A DNA stretch of 64,000 nucleotides from Streptomyces umbrinus (GCF_030817415.1 NZ_JAUSZI010000002.1:6572001-6636000), one strand, 5' to 3'; shown: positions 14,971 through 24,697, counted from the first letter of the stretch. A program made the numbers and translations. Notes: generated from the sequence alone by a model not told the origin.

Positions 14971-17799
14971 TTGTCCCCGACCAGCGAGACCGCACACGGC
15001 GGCCGCCGACTCGTCATCGTCGAGTCGCCCGCCAAGGCGAAGACGATCAAGGGCTATCTCGGCCCCGGCTACGTCGTCGAAGCGAGCGTCGGGCACATCC
15101 GCGACCTCCCCAACGGCGCCGCGGAGGTGCCCGAGAAGTACACAGGCGAGGTGCGCCGCCTCGGCGTGGACGTCGACAACGACTTCCAGCCGATCTACGT
15201 GGTCAACGCTGACAAGCGGGCCCAGGTCAAGAAGCTCAAGGACCTGCTCAAGGACTCCGACGAGCTCTTCCTCGCCACCGATGAGGACCGCGAGGGCGAG
15301 GCCATCGCCTGGCACCTCCAGGAGGTGCTCAAGCCCAAGGTCCCGGTCAAGCGGATGGTCTTCCACGAGATCACCAAGGCCGCGATCCAGGCCGCCGTCG
15401 CCAACCCGCGCGAGCTCAACCAGAAGCTGGTCGACGCCCAGGAGACCCGCCGCATCCTCGACCGCCTCTACGGCTACGAGGTCTCGCCGGTCCTCTGGAA
15501 GAAGGTCATGCCGCGTCTGTCGGCGGGCCGCGTCCAGTCCGTGGCGACCCGCCTCGTCGTCGAGCGGGAGCGCGAGCGCATCGCCTTCCGCTCCGCCGAG
15601 TACTGGGACCTCACCGGCACCTTCGGCACCGGCCGCGCCGGTGACGCGAGCGACCCGGCCTCCCTGGTCGCCCGCCTGACCACGGTCGACGGCAAGCGCG
15701 TCGCCCAGGGCCGTGACTTCGACTCGCTGGGGCAGATCAAGGGCGCGAACACGCTCCACCTCGACGAGGCGGGCGCCCGAGCGCTGGCCGCCGCCCTGGA
15801 GAACACGAACTTCTCCGTACGGTCCGTCGAGTCGAAGCCGTACCGCCGTTCGCCGTACGCGCCTTTCCGTACGACGACGCTCCAGCAGGAGGCCAGCCGC
15901 AAGCTCGGCTTCGGCGCGAAGGCCACGATGCAGGTGGCGCAGAAGCTGTACGAGAACGGCTTCATCACCTACATGCGTACGGACTCCACGACCCTCTCGG
16001 ACACCGCGATCAGCGCGGCCCGGACCCAGGTCACGCAGCTCTACGGTGCGAACTATCTGCCGGACAAGCCGCGTACGTACGCCGGGAAGGTCAAGAACGC
16101 GCAGGAGGCGCACGAGGCGATCCGCCCCTCGGGTGATCGTTTCCGCACGCCGGCCGAGACGGGTCTGACCGGTGACCAGTTCAAGCTCTACGAGCTGATC
16201 TGGAAGCGGACCGTTGCCTCCCAGATGAAGGACGCGGTCGGGAACTCCGTCACCGTGAAGATCGCGGGCACGGCCTCCGACGGCCGTGACGCCGAGTTCA
16301 GCGCGTCCGGCAAGACCATCACCTTCCACGGCTTCCTCAAGGCCTACGTCGAGGGCGCCGACGACCCGAACGCCGAGCTGGACGACCGCGAGCGCCGGCT
16401 TCCGCAGGTCAACGAGGGCGACCCGCTGTCCGCCGAAGAGATCTCGGTCGACGGCCACGCGACCAAGCCCCCGGCCCGCTACACCGAGGCCAGCCTCGTC
16501 AAGGAGCTCGAAGAGCGCGAGATCGGCCGCCCGTCGACGTACGCGTCGATCATCGGCACGATCCTCGACCGCGGCTATGTGTTCAAGAAGGGCACGGCAC
16601 TCGTGCCGTCCTTCCTGTCCTTCGCCGTGGTCAACCTCCTGGAGAAGCACTTCGGGCGGCTCGTCGACTACGACTTCACCGCCAAGATGGAGGACGACCT
16701 CGACCGCATCGCGCGGGGCGAGGCCCAGGCCATTCCGTGGCTCAGGCGCTTCTACTTCGGCGAGGGCGACGCGACCGGCGCCGCGGAGGCGGGCAACGGC
16801 GACGGGGACCACCTCGGCGGTCTCAAGGAGCTCGTCACCGACCTCGGTGCCATCGACGCCCGCGAGGTGTCGTCGTTCCGCGTGCACGACAGCGACATCA
16901 TGCTGCGCGTCGGCCGCTACGGCCCGTACGTCGAGCGCGGCGAGAAGGACTCCGAGAACCACCAGCGCGCCGACGTGCCCGAGGACCTGGCACCCGACGA
17001 GCTGACCATCGAGCTCGCGGAGGAGCTGCTCGCCAAGCCGAGCGGTGACTTCGAGCTCGGCGCCGACCCCCAGTCGGGCCACCAGATCATCGCCAGGGAC
17101 GGCCGCTACGGCCCGTACGTCACCGAGGTGCTCCCCGAGGGCACCCCGAAGACCGGCAAGAACGCCGTGAAGCCGCGTACGGCCTCGCTGTTCAAGTCGA
17201 TGTCCCTCGACACGGTGACGCTGGCCGACGCCCTCAAGCTGATGTCGCTGCCGCGCGTCGTCGGCAAGGACGCCGAGGGCGTGGAGATCACCGCACAGAA
17301 CGGGCGCTACGGGCCGTACCTGAAGAAGGGCACCGACTCGCGCTCCCTCCAGGCCGAGGACCAGCTCTTCACGATCACCCTCGACGAGGCCCTGGCGATC
17401 TACGCGCAGCCCAAGCAGCGCGGGCGGGCCGCGGCCAAGCCGCCGCTGAAGGAGCTCGGCGCGGACCCGGTCAGCGGGCAGCCCGTCGTCGTCAAGGACG
17501 GCCGCTTCGGTCCGTACGTCACCGACGGCGAGACCAACGCCACCCTGCGGTCCGGCGACAGCGTCGAGGAGATCACTCCGGAGCGCGGCTTCGAACTGCT
17601 CGCCGAGAAGCGTGCGAAGGCGCCCGCCAAGAAGACGGCGAAGAAGACGGCCGCCAAGAAGGCCCCGGCCAAGAAGGCGCCGGCGAAGAAAACCGCCGCC
17701 AAGAAGACCGCGGCCACGAAAACGGTGGCAAAGAAGACCACTGCCAAGAAGACGACCGCAAAGAAGGCGACGGCTTCCCAGGCGACGGCGGAGGACTGA
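14971..17799 (+). CDS. topA: DNA topoisomerase I
   Basis: 942-aa type IA topoisomerase that relaxes negative supercoils. The TTG at 14971 (MSPTSETAHGG) matches the N terminus I recall for S. coelicolor TopA and has an AGAAGAGCGAAG leader; the further upstream ATG would add unconserved residues. TOPRIM domain at residues 10-140 with the Glu and DEDREGE metal motif; active-site Tyr334 in FITYMRTDS. The zinc fingers of E. coli TopA are absent. Instead four or more C-terminal repeats of the NGRYGPYLKKG type end in a long Lys/Ala tail (PAKKTAKK-like), the actinobacterial feature giving high processivity. Essential and monocistronic. Confidence 0.97.
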   Translation: MSPTSETAHGGRRLVIVESPAKAKTIKGYLGPGYVVEASVGHIRDLPNGAAEVPEKYTGEVRRLGVDVDNDFQPIYVVNADKRAQVKKLKDLLKDSDELFLATDEDREGEAIAWHLQEVLKPKVPVKRMVFHEITKAAIQAAVANPRELNQKLVDAQETRRILDRLYGYEVSPVLWKKVMPRLSAGRVQSVATRLVVERERERIAFRSAEYWDLTGTFGTGRAGDASDPASLVARLTTVDGKRVAQGRDFDSLGQIKGANTLHLDEAGARALAAALENTNFSVRSVESKPYRRSPYAPFRTTTLQQEASRKLGFGAKATMQVAQKLYENGFITYMRTDSTTLSDTAISAARTQVTQLYGANYLPDKPRTYAGKVKNAQEAHEAIRPSGDRFRTPAETGLTGDQFKLYELIWKRTVASQMKDAVGNSVTVKIAGTASDGRDAEFSASGKTITFHGFLKAYVEGADDPNAELDDRERRLPQVNEGDPLSAEEISVDGHATKPPARYTEASLVKELEEREIGRPSTYASIIGTILDRGYVFKKGTALVPSFLSFAVVNLLEKHFGRLVDYDFTAKMEDDLDRIARGEAQAIPWLRRFYFGEGDATGAAEAGNGDGDHLGGLKELVTDLGAIDAREVSSFRVHDSDIMLRVGRYGPYVERGEKDSENHQRADVPEDLAPDELTIELAEELLAKPSGDFELGADPQSGHQIIARDGRYGPYVTEVLPEGTPKTGKNAVKPRTASLFKSMSLDTVTLADALKLMSLPRVVGKDAEGVEITAQNGRYGPYLKKGTDSRSLQAEDQLFTITLDEALAIYAQPKQRGRAAAKPPLKELGADPVSGQPVVVKDGRFGPYVTDGETNATLRSGDSVEEITPERGFELLAEKRAKAPAKKTAKKTAAKKAPAKKAPAKKTAAKKTAATKTVAKKTTAKKTTAKKATASQATAED

Positions 17800-17826
17800 G
17801 GCCGACGAGGACCGGGGCCCTGGGGT

Positions 17827-17875
17827 CCCGCTTCCGGTGACGGCCTTCGGGTCCCCGCTTCCGGTGACGGCCTTC
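17827..17875 (+). repeat. 22-bp direct repeat after topA
   Basis: Two identical 22-base copies at 17827-17848 and 17854-17875, separated by five bases, in the untranslated region after topA. Confidence 0.75.
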
Positions 17876-17925
17876 TGGTCTCGTCTCCGGCTCGGGATCG
17901 AGTTCTTCACCTTTGGTTCATGAAA

Positions 17926-17962
17926 CGAACGCTCCCGCACCACTTGGTGTCGGGGGCGTTCG
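17926..17962 (+). terminator. Terminator between topA and tmk
   Basis: Inverted repeat 17926-17942/17945-17962 (CGAACGC...GCGTTCG), a long imperfect stem with one bulge and a very short loop, 127 bases after topA. Confidence 0.65.
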
Positions 17963-18983
17963 CATGTTCGGGGGCCTATTCGGGGAGTCAGTCCCTCCCG
18001 ATAGGCTGGCAGGATGACGCGAGCCGAGCAGCCAACGGCCCACAACCCGGCCCCCGACGACGCCCTGGTCGCAGATTCACGGGAGCGCGCCGTCCGGGCG
18101 CTGCTGCGCGTGCCGCAATTGAGGCGCCTGTGGAGCGCCCAGCTGGTGGGCGGCGTCGGCGACGCCCTCGCGCTGCTGGTGCTGGTCCTGCTGGCCCTCC
18201 AGGCGGCGGTCTCCGACGGTTCCTTCGGAGGCGGCTACCGCGGAGTGGCCCTCGCCGTGTCGGCGGTCTTCGGGGCACGGATTCTCGCCACTCTGCTCTT
18301 CGGGGCGGTCCTGCTCGGCCCGCTCACGTCCCTCACCTCCCAGGAGGGGCCGCTCGACCGCCGCTGGACCATGGTCGGCGCGGACGGTGTGCGGGCCGCG
18401 TTGCTGATCATCGCCCCCCTGTGGATCGACTGGACGCCGGAGAACGCGCTGGCCGTGCTCCTGGTGACGGCCTTCGTCATAGGGGTCGCCGAGCGCTTCT
18501 GGATGGTGTGCCGCGAGAGCGCGGCGCCCGCGCTGCTGCCCGCGCCGCCGCTGGAGGGCGCGACGGTACGCCCGCTGCCGGACCACATGGACGCGCTGCG
18601 GCGCCTGTCACTGCGTACGGGATTCGTGGCGGTGCCTCTCGCGGGGGCCACGCTCGTCGTCGCCTCGCTCGTCAACAACCTGCTGGGCGCCGGGCTCGAA
18701 TGGTTCGCGCAGCACCAGGCCGCGCTCGCCTCGTACGTCTCTGCGGGCCTGTTCGCCGCGTCCCTTTCGGTGCTCACCTTCCTCGAACTGCCCGACGCGC
18801 GAACCCCGCGCGCGCGGTCGCCGCTCGAAGGGCTGCGCCGCCCCAAGACGGGCACCGGCATCGACAAGGGCCGTACCGGGGCCATCCCGCTCCTGGTGCT
18901 CGCCTGCGCCGCCGTCGCCGCGGCGATCGCGGCTGCCGTCGCCGTCTCCGTGCTGCACGCCAAGGACCTGGGCGGGCGGGCCC

Positions 18984-21314
18984 GTGACGTACGGGCTGCT
19001 GGTGCTCGCGCTGACCGGCGGTGTCGTGTTCGGCATCCGTACGGCCGCCAGGCTGCTGCCGTCCCTGTCGCGGCGCCGGCTGCTCACGCTGGCGATCGCC
19101 TTCACGGGGATCGCGCTGCTCGCCGCGGGCCTTGTCCCGGACGTCACCACGGTCATCCTGATCGTCGCTCTGGCGGGCGTCGGCGCGGGCGTCGCCGCCA
19201 ACACCGGGCACGCCCTGCTCGACCAGGAGGCCGAGGAGTACCGGCGGACGCGTACGACGGAACACCTGCACGCGGTCGTACGGGTCTCTGTGGCACTGGG
19301 TGCGCTGGTGGCCCCTGTGGTGGCCGGCGCCATCGGACGGCACCGTCTGGAGACCGGCAAGTTCGTGTTCGCGCACGGCGGCGCGGCCTTCACACTGATG
19401 CTGGTCGGCGCGCTGCTGCTGCCGGTCGCCGCGCTGGTGCTGGCCAAGGCCGACGACCGCGCCGGAGTTCCGCTGCGGCACGACCTGCTGGACGCGCTGC
19501 GCGGCGGGGACGATCCCGTGCAGGCGCACGCCGCGAAGGGCTTCTTCATCGCCCTGGAGGGCGGCGACGGGGCCGGGAAGTCGACCCAGGCCGAGGCGAT
19601 CGCGGAGTGGATCCGCGCCAAGGGGCACGAGGTCGTGGTGACGCGCGAGCCGGGTGCCACGCCCGTCGGGAAGCGGCTGCGGTCGATCCTGCTCGACGTG
19701 TCGTCGGCCGGTCTCTCGCACCGTGCGGAAGCGCTGCTGTACGCCGCCGACCGCGCCGAGCACGTCGACACCGTCGTGCGGCCCGCCCTGGAGCGGGGCG
19801 CGGTGGTCGTCTCCGACCGCTACATCGACTCCTCCGTGGCGTACCAGGGGGCCGGGCGTGACCTGTCCCCGACCGAGATCGCCCGTATCAACCGGTGGGC
19901 GACCGACGGGCTGGTGCCCCATCTGACCGTGCTGCTCGACGTGGCGCCGGAGACCGCCCGTGAGCGGTTCACCGAGGCGCCGGACCGCCTTGAGTCGGAG
20001 CCCGCCGAGTTCCACGCGCGCGTGCGGTCCGGTTTCCTGACGCTCGCGGCCGCCGACCCGGCGCGCTATCTGGTCGTCGACGCCGGGCAGGAGCCCGAAG
20101 CGGTCACGACCGTGATCCGGCATCGGCTGGATGTGGTGCTCCCGCTCTCCGAGGCCGAGATCAAGGCCAAGGAGGAGGCCCGCAAGGCGGCCGAGGAGGA
20201 GGCGCGTCGGCGCGCCGAGGAAGAGGCCGCCCGCAAGGCCGAGGAGGAGCGGCTGGAGCGCGAGCGCCAGGAGCAGCTCGCCCGGCTGCGCGCGGAGGAA
20301 GAGGAGCGCAAGCAGCGCGAGCTGGAGGAGGCCCAGCGGCGCGAGGCCGAGCGGCAGGCCGAGGAGGCCCGGCAGCGCGCCGAGGCGGCACGCGTGCGTG
20401 CCGAGCAGGAACAGGCGCGGCAGCTCGCGGAGGAGCAGGCCCGCGCGGCCGAGGAGGCGCGCCGGCGCAAGCAGGCCGAGGAGGAGGCGCGGCTCCGGGC
20501 CGAGGCCGAGGAGCGGCGGCTGGAGAAGCAGCGGAAGGCCGAGGAGGCGTTGCTCCGGGCCGAGCAGGCTCGGCGGGCGGCGGAGGCGCAGAGGGAAGCA
20601 GAGGCTTCCAGCGCGGCCGCGGCTGCGGCGGCGGCTGCGAGTGCGGCGGATTCCGGAGCTCCCGGTGCTTCCGGTGTTTCCGGAGGGGCTGGTTCCGGTG
20701 GTTCGGCGGGCGGCCGTGACAACGAGACGGTGCCGACGCCCGTCGTGACACCCACGAACGCGTCCGGCGGACCGGCCGACGAGACGGCGGTGCTTCCTCC
20801 GGTGCCGCCTCGCGACGCCGGGCCCGACGACGCCGAGACGACCGTGCTGCCGCAGCCCCCGGCGCCGCAGGGAGCGGCCGACGAGACCGCCGTGTTGCCG
20901 CCGGTGCGGCCGGGTTCCGCTGCCGATGAGACTGCCGTGTTGCCCCCGGTGAGGCCGGGATCGGCTGCCGACGAGACGGCCGTGCTGCCGCCGGTCGGGC
21001 AGGGCTCCGCCGCGGACGAGACGGCTGTGCTTCCTCCCGTACGGGACGACCGTGGCGGCGGCGAGCAGGGGAGTGGTCCGGCGGACCGGGTGCCCCCGGG
21101 GTACTTCCGTGACGAGCGGCCGGGGAGCGAGGGCACCGACGCCCGTACGCGCGAGCTGCCTCAGGTCGACGAGGACGGCACGCCTCGGCGACGTCCCCGT
21201 TCGGACTGGGCGGAGGAGACCCCGCTGGACGACCTCCCGACGCTGGCCGACGAACTGCTGGGTCCCCGTGACGACGACGAGCCGGACGAGGGGCGGGGGC
21301 GCCGGCGGCGCTGA
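18984..21314 (+). CDS. tmk: Thymidylate kinase with N-terminal membrane half-domain, coiled coil and repeat tail
   Basis: The open frame from GTG 18984 gives 776 aa. It has six or so hydrophobic helices (second half of the MFS-like domain, to residue about 165). The dTMP kinase domain follows (about 185-390) with P-loop EGGDGAGKSTQ, TREPG, DRYIDSS and the acidic LID region, making dTDP for DNA synthesis. Next come about 150 residues of Glu/Arg/Ala-rich coiled coil (EEARRRAEEEAARKAEEE) and a Pro/acidic tail with five DETAVLPPV-type repeats. All kinase motifs are intact, so the essential activity could survive the upstream frameshift if this GTG, which has GGGCGGGCGGG before it, is used. Probably downstream part of a single longer gene. 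Confidence 0.75.
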   Translation: MTYGLLVLALTGGVVFGIRTAARLLPSLSRRRLLTLAIAFTGIALLAAGLVPDVTTVILIVALAGVGAGVAANTGHALLDQEAEEYRRTRTTEHLHAVVRVSVALGALVAPVVAGAIGRHRLETGKFVFAHGGAAFTLMLVGALLLPVAALVLAKADDRAGVPLRHDLLDALRGGDDPVQAHAAKGFFIALEGGDGAGKSTQAEAIAEWIRAKGHEVVVTREPGATPVGKRLRSILLDVSSAGLSHRAEALLYAADRAEHVDTVVRPALERGAVVVSDRYIDSSVAYQGAGRDLSPTEIARINRWATDGLVPHLTVLLDVAPETARERFTEAPDRLESEPAEFHARVRSGFLTLAAADPARYLVVDAGQEPEAVTTVIRHRLDVVLPLSEAEIKAKEEARKAAEEEARRRAEEEAARKAEEERLERERQEQLARLRAEEEERKQRELEEAQRREAERQAEEARQRAEAARVRAEQEQARQLAEEQARAAEEARRRKQAEEEARLRAEAEERRLEKQRKAEEALLRAEQARRAAEAQREAEASSAAAAAAAAASAADSGAPGASGVSGGAGSGGSAGGRDNETVPTPVVTPTNASGGPADETAVLPPVPPRDAGPDDAETTVLPQPPAPQGAADETAVLPPVRPGSAADETAVLPPVRPGSAADETAVLPPVGQGSAADETAVLPPVRDDRGGGEQGSGPADRVPPGYFRDERPGSEGTDARTRELPQVDEDGTPRRRPRSDWAEETPLDDLPTLADELLGPRDDDEPDEGRGRRRR
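20776..21041 (+). repeat. Repeat-coding tail DETAVLPPV
   Basis: Five copies of a 9-residue core (ADETAVLPPV or the divergent AETTVLPQP), the last three as near-perfect 15-residue units (RPGSAADETAVLPPV). Coded in frame within the C-terminal tail of the tmk fusion. Confidence 0.8.
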
Positions 21315-21337
21315 CGGGCGGATCGAGGCCTGTGCCC

Positions 21338-21395
21338 GCTGGTTTGTGCGTGCCGGTTTGTGCTCACTGGTTTGAGGCCGCTGGTTTGTGGCCGG
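21338..21395 (+). repeat. Short degenerate CTGGTTTG repeats before holB
   Basis: Four copies of C[TC]GGTTTG at irregular 14-20 base spacing, in the 215-base spacer between tmk and holB. No promoter is assigned. Confidence 0.6.
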
Positions 21396-21529
21396 GGCGG
21401 CGTCGGCGGTGATGTGGCCCGTGCGGTAGGTGCCGGCGGGGAGTGCGTGGGCCGTGTGGACCGCGTTGTCAGTCCCCTCCCGCACAATGGGATGCGCAAG
21501 GCACCGGTGCGACGGAAGGGCGGCATCCC

Positions 21530-22735
21530 ATGACCGTGTGGGACGACCTGGTGGGCCAGGAGAAGGTGAGCGTGCAACTCGACGCCGCCGCCCGGGACGC
21601 CGACGCGCAGGTCACGGCGGTGGCGGACCACACCCCGGTCGCCGAGGCGTCGAAGATGACGCACGCCTGGCTCTTCACGGGGCCGCCGGGCTCGGGCCGT
21701 TCCACCGCCGCGCGGGCCTTCGCCGCGGCTCTCCAGTGCGTGAGCCCCGACCGGGCTCTTGGCGGATCCCCCGGCTGCGGGTTCTGCGACGGCTGTCACA
21801 CAAGCCTGATCGGCACCCACGCCGACGTGCAGATCATCCGCACCGACCTCCTCTCCATCGGCGTGAAGGAGACCCGCGATCTCGTGCGTCGGGCACAGAT
21901 GTCCCCGGCGGGCCGCCGCTGGCAGGTCATCATCGTGGAAGACGCCGACCGCCTCACGGAGGGCGCGGGCAACGTCCTGCTGAAGGCCATCGAAGAGCCC
22001 GCCCCCCGCACGGTCTGGCTCCTCTGCGCGCCCTCCATCGAGGACGTACTGCCCACCATCCGCTCCCGCTGCCGTCACCTCACGCTCCGGACGCCTCCCG
22101 TGGACGCGGTCGCCGATGTCCTCGTACGCCGCGACGGCATCGAGCCGGACGTGGCGGCCGCCGTGGCCCGCGCCACCCAGGGGCACATCGGGCGGGCCCG
22201 CCGTCTCGCCACGGACGAGCGCGCCCGCGCGCGGCGCGCCGCCGTCCTCAAACTGCCCCTCCGTGTCGACGACGTGGGTGCCTGCCTCAAGGCGGCCCAG
22301 GAGCTGATCGACGCGGCCTCCGAGGACGCCAAACAGGTCGCCGAGGAGACCGACGTCAAGGAGACCGAGGACATGAAGGCGGCGCTCGGCGCGTCCCAGG
22401 GCGGCCGGATGCCGCGCGGCACCGCGGGCGTGATGAAGGAGCTGGAGGACAAGCAGAAGCGCCGCAAGACGCGTACGCAGCGCGACAGCCTGGACCTGGC
22501 CCTGATCGACCTCACGGCCTTCTACCGCGACGTGCTGGCCCTCCAGTTCGGCACCAGCCTCGCCCTCGCCAACACGGAGATGCGGGACACCTTGGACAGG
22601 CTGGCGCGCGGCTCGTCGCCCGAGACCACCCTGCGCCGGATAGAGGCGATCGCCGCCTGCCGCGAGGCCCTCGACCGGAATGTGGCGCCGCTGCTTGCGG
22701 TGGAGGCGATGACGATGGCGCTGCGGGCGGGTTGA
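21530..22735 (+). CDS. holB: DNA polymerase III delta' subunit
   Basis: 401-aa clamp-loader subunit. The start at ATG 21530 (MTVWDDLVGQEKV) has GGAAGGGCGGC upstream and matches the family N terminus. AAA+ domain: P-loop GPPGSGRST has Arg in place of Lys, as expected for the non-hydrolysing delta' subunit. A zinc module with CGFCDGCH (and an upstream Cys) and the sensor region VIIVEDADRLTEGAGNVLLKAIEEP follow, with the arginine finger context TIRSRCRH. There is a Lys/Glu-rich insertion around residues 270-320 and a C-terminal collar domain. It follows tmk in the same direction, as in many bacteria. Confidence 0.93.
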   Translation: MTVWDDLVGQEKVSVQLDAAARDADAQVTAVADHTPVAEASKMTHAWLFTGPPGSGRSTAARAFAAALQCVSPDRALGGSPGCGFCDGCHTSLIGTHADVQIIRTDLLSIGVKETRDLVRRAQMSPAGRRWQVIIVEDADRLTEGAGNVLLKAIEEPAPRTVWLLCAPSIEDVLPTIRSRCRHLTLRTPPVDAVADVLVRRDGIEPDVAAAVARATQGHIGRARRLATDERARARRAAVLKLPLRVDDVGACLKAAQELIDAASEDAKQVAEETDVKETEDMKAALGASQGGRMPRGTAGVMKELEDKQKRRKTRTQRDSLDLALIDLTAFYRDVLALQFGTSLALANTEMRDTLDRLARGSSPETTLRRIEAIAACREALDRNVAPLLAVEAMTMALRAG

Positions 22736-22916
22736 CGCCGCCCCGGGACGCACGCTGCCCGTCCTGCGCGTCCTGCCCGGAGTTCGTGAAGGCACGCTGC
22801 CCGCCCTGCACGTCCCGTCCGGAGTCGACGGCGTCACTAGTTGACGGTGTCACTCGTACGAGGTCGGGTTGACGACTCTGAGCGACCGATTCATCGCGCA
22901 GGGTTACGCTCGCTCG

Positions 22917-24521
22917 ATGTACACCAGGCGCCGGCCCAGGTCACCTCGGGCCAACCGATCCCTTCGCGCGTGCGGCACGTTGCTCGCCGTCGCCGGACTG
23001 CTCGTCTCCGCCTGCTCCGCGGGGAGTTCGACCAGCTCCGCGAGCCCTGCCGGAGCGGAGGCCGCGCTGCGTGCGCTGCCTGAGGCCACCCCCTCGGCGC
23101 TGGCCTCGTACTACGGTCAGCGGCCGGCTTGGCGCGCCTGTGGTGTCGCCGGCTTCGAGTGCACGACGCTGAAGGCCCCGCTCGACTACGCCGAGCCGGC
23201 CAAGGGCGACGTCCGGCTGGCCGTCTCCCGCAAGAAGGCCACGGGTCCCGGCAAGCGGCTCGGTTCGCTGCTGGTCAACCCGGGCGGGCCGGGCGGTTCG
23301 GCGGTCGGTTACCTCCAGGCGTACGCAGGAATCGGGTACCCGGCGAAGGTCCGCGCCCGCTACGACATGGTCGCGGTCGACCCGCGCGGTGTCGCCCGCA
23401 GCGAGCCCGTCGAATGCCTCACCGGGCGCGAGATGGACACGTTCACGCAGACGGACACGACCCCCGACAACGCGCGCGAGACCGGTGAACTGGTCGATGC
23501 CTTCAAGGGGTTCGCGGAGGGCTGCGGGCGGCGCGCGGGGAACCTGCTGCGCCATGTGTCCACGGTCGAGGCGGCCCGTGACATGGACCTCGTGCGCGCG
23601 GCGCTGGGCGACGAGAAGCTGACGTACGTGGGTGCTTCGTACGGCACGTTTCTCGGGGCGACGTACGCGGGCCTGTATCCGGAGCGGGTCGGCCGGCTCG
23701 TCCTGGACGGCGCGCTGGACCCGTCGCTGCCCGCGCGGAGGACGAACCGGGACCAGACGGCGGGCTTCGAGACGGCGTTCCAGTCCTTCGCCAAGGACTG
23801 CGTGCACGAGTCGGACTGCCCGCTGGGCGGCGCGGGCACGACGACGGAGCAGGTCGGCAAGAACCTGAAGGCCTTCTTCCGGCAACTGGACGGCGCCCCT
23901 ATCGGGACGGGCGACGCGGACGGCCGCAAGCTGGGCGAGGCGCTGGCCACGACGGGCGTCATCGCCGCGATGTACGACGAAGGGTCCTGGCCCCAACTGC
24001 GCGACGCCCTCGACATGGCCATGAAGGACAAGGACGGCGCGGGCCTGCTCGCCCTCTCCGACAGCTATTACGAGCGCGACTCCGACGGCAAGTACGAGAA
24101 CCTGATGTTCGCCAACGCGGCGGTCAACTGTCTGGACCTGCCGGCCGCCTTCTCCTCCCCCGAGGAGGTGAAGGACGCGCTCCCCTCCTTCGAGCAGGCC
24201 TCCCCGGTCTTCGGCGAGAGCCTCGCCTGGGCCTCCCTGAACTGCGCGTACTGGCCCGTGAAGGCGACCGGCGAAGCCCGCAGCATCGAGGCGAAGGGCG
24301 CCGCCCCCATCGTGGTCGTCGGCACGGTCCGTGACCCCGCGACCCCCTACCGCTGGGCCCAGGCCCTCGCCGCCCAGCTCTCCTCCGGCACCCTCCTCAC
24401 CTACGACGGCGACGGCCACACGGCCTACGGGAGGGGCAGCGCCTGCATCGACTCCGCGATCAACGAATACCTCCTCGAAGGCACCCCTCCGAAGAGCGGA
24501 AAGCGCTGCTCAGGGGCATGA
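22917..24521 (+). CDS. Secreted alpha/beta hydrolase, tripeptidyl aminopeptidase (TAP) family
   Basis: 534-aa exported lipoprotein-type serine peptidase. The ATG at 22917 (MYTRRRPRSPRANR) gives an Arg-rich n-region before the hydrophobic core LAVAGLLVSAC with lipobox VSAC; a TTG at 22869 in the same frame would add 16 residues. Oxyanion segment NPGGPGGSA, nucleophile Ser in GASYGTFLG, acid Asp in GTVRDPATPY and His in GDGHTAYG form the catalytic set. The C-terminal TAP domain has paired cysteines (CIDSAINEYL, KRCSG). The family removes N-terminal di- or tripeptides from peptides outside the cell. Confidence 0.9.
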   Translation: MYTRRRPRSPRANRSLRACGTLLAVAGLLVSACSAGSSTSSASPAGAEAALRALPEATPSALASYYGQRPAWRACGVAGFECTTLKAPLDYAEPAKGDVRLAVSRKKATGPGKRLGSLLVNPGGPGGSAVGYLQAYAGIGYPAKVRARYDMVAVDPRGVARSEPVECLTGREMDTFTQTDTTPDNARETGELVDAFKGFAEGCGRRAGNLLRHVSTVEAARDMDLVRAALGDEKLTYVGASYGTFLGATYAGLYPERVGRLVLDGALDPSLPARRTNRDQTAGFETAFQSFAKDCVHESDCPLGGAGTTTEQVGKNLKAFFRQLDGAPIGTGDADGRKLGEALATTGVIAAMYDEGSWPQLRDALDMAMKDKDGAGLLALSDSYYERDSDGKYENLMFANAAVNCLDLPAAFSSPEEVKDALPSFEQASPVFGESLAWASLNCAYWPVKATGEARSIEAKGAAPIVVVGTVRDPATPYRWAQALAAQLSSGTLLTYDGDGHTAYGRGSACIDSAINEYLLEGTPPKSGKRCSGA

Positions 24522-24536
24522 TCACGCGGTCCGCCG

Positions 24537-24568
24537 GGGGTGCTCCCCAGGCCTGTACGGAGCACCCC
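24537..24568 (+). terminator. Hairpin terminator after the TAP-family hydrolase
   Basis: Perfect 10-bp stem GGGGTGCTCC (24537-24546) with 24559-24568, 12-base loop. Confidence 0.7.
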
Positions 24569-24623
24569 ACGAAACTGTGTAGACTTACGCACGTTGCCGA
24601 TCGCACCATAGTTCTGGCAGCAC

Positions 24624-24697
24624 GCCGCCTTAGCTCAGATGGCCAGAGCAACGCACTCGTAATGCGTAGGTCTCGGGTTCGAATCCCGAAGGCGGCT
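24624..24697 (+). tRNA. tRNA-Thr (anticodon CGU)
   Basis: Full 74-nt cloverleaf: acceptor GCCGCCU/AGGCGGC, D-arm GCUC/GAGC, anticodon stem ACGCA/UGCGU with loop CUCGUAA (anticodon CGU, reads ACG), T-arm UCGGG-UUCGAAU-CCCGA. Discriminator U; CCA not encoded. It marks the junction between conserved core genes and the biosynthetic cluster. Confidence 0.97.

Larger units (their letters stand above)
18014..21314 (+). pseudogene. tmk: Membrane transporter-like domain fused to thymidylate kinase, with apparent +1 frameshift
   Basis: Taken together, 18014-21314 encodes one recognisable streptomycete protein: an MFS-like 12-helix domain, then thymidylate kinase, then a coiled coil and acidic repeats. 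Frame 2 runs from ATG 18014 through helices to HAKDLGGR at about 18975. Homology then continues in frame 3 (VTYGLLVLALTGG) from about 18981. In the run CTGGGCGGGCGGGCCCGTG one extra G (18971-18983) breaks the frame; removing it restores LGGGPVTYGLL, the sequence expected in relatives. It could be a sequencing error in a G-rich run or a true mutation. In the latter case the kinase would have to be translated from an internal start (see the 18984 entry). Confidence 0.7.

Noticed and set aside
18990..19861. Continuation of the tmk N-terminal frame after the frameshift
   Set aside because: Arg/Ala-rich nonsense sequence in the wrong frame; homology has moved to frame 3.
22869..22916. TTG start giving a longer TAP-family hydrolase
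   Set aside because: The ATG at 22917 gives a better signal peptide; the longer form cannot be fully excluded.
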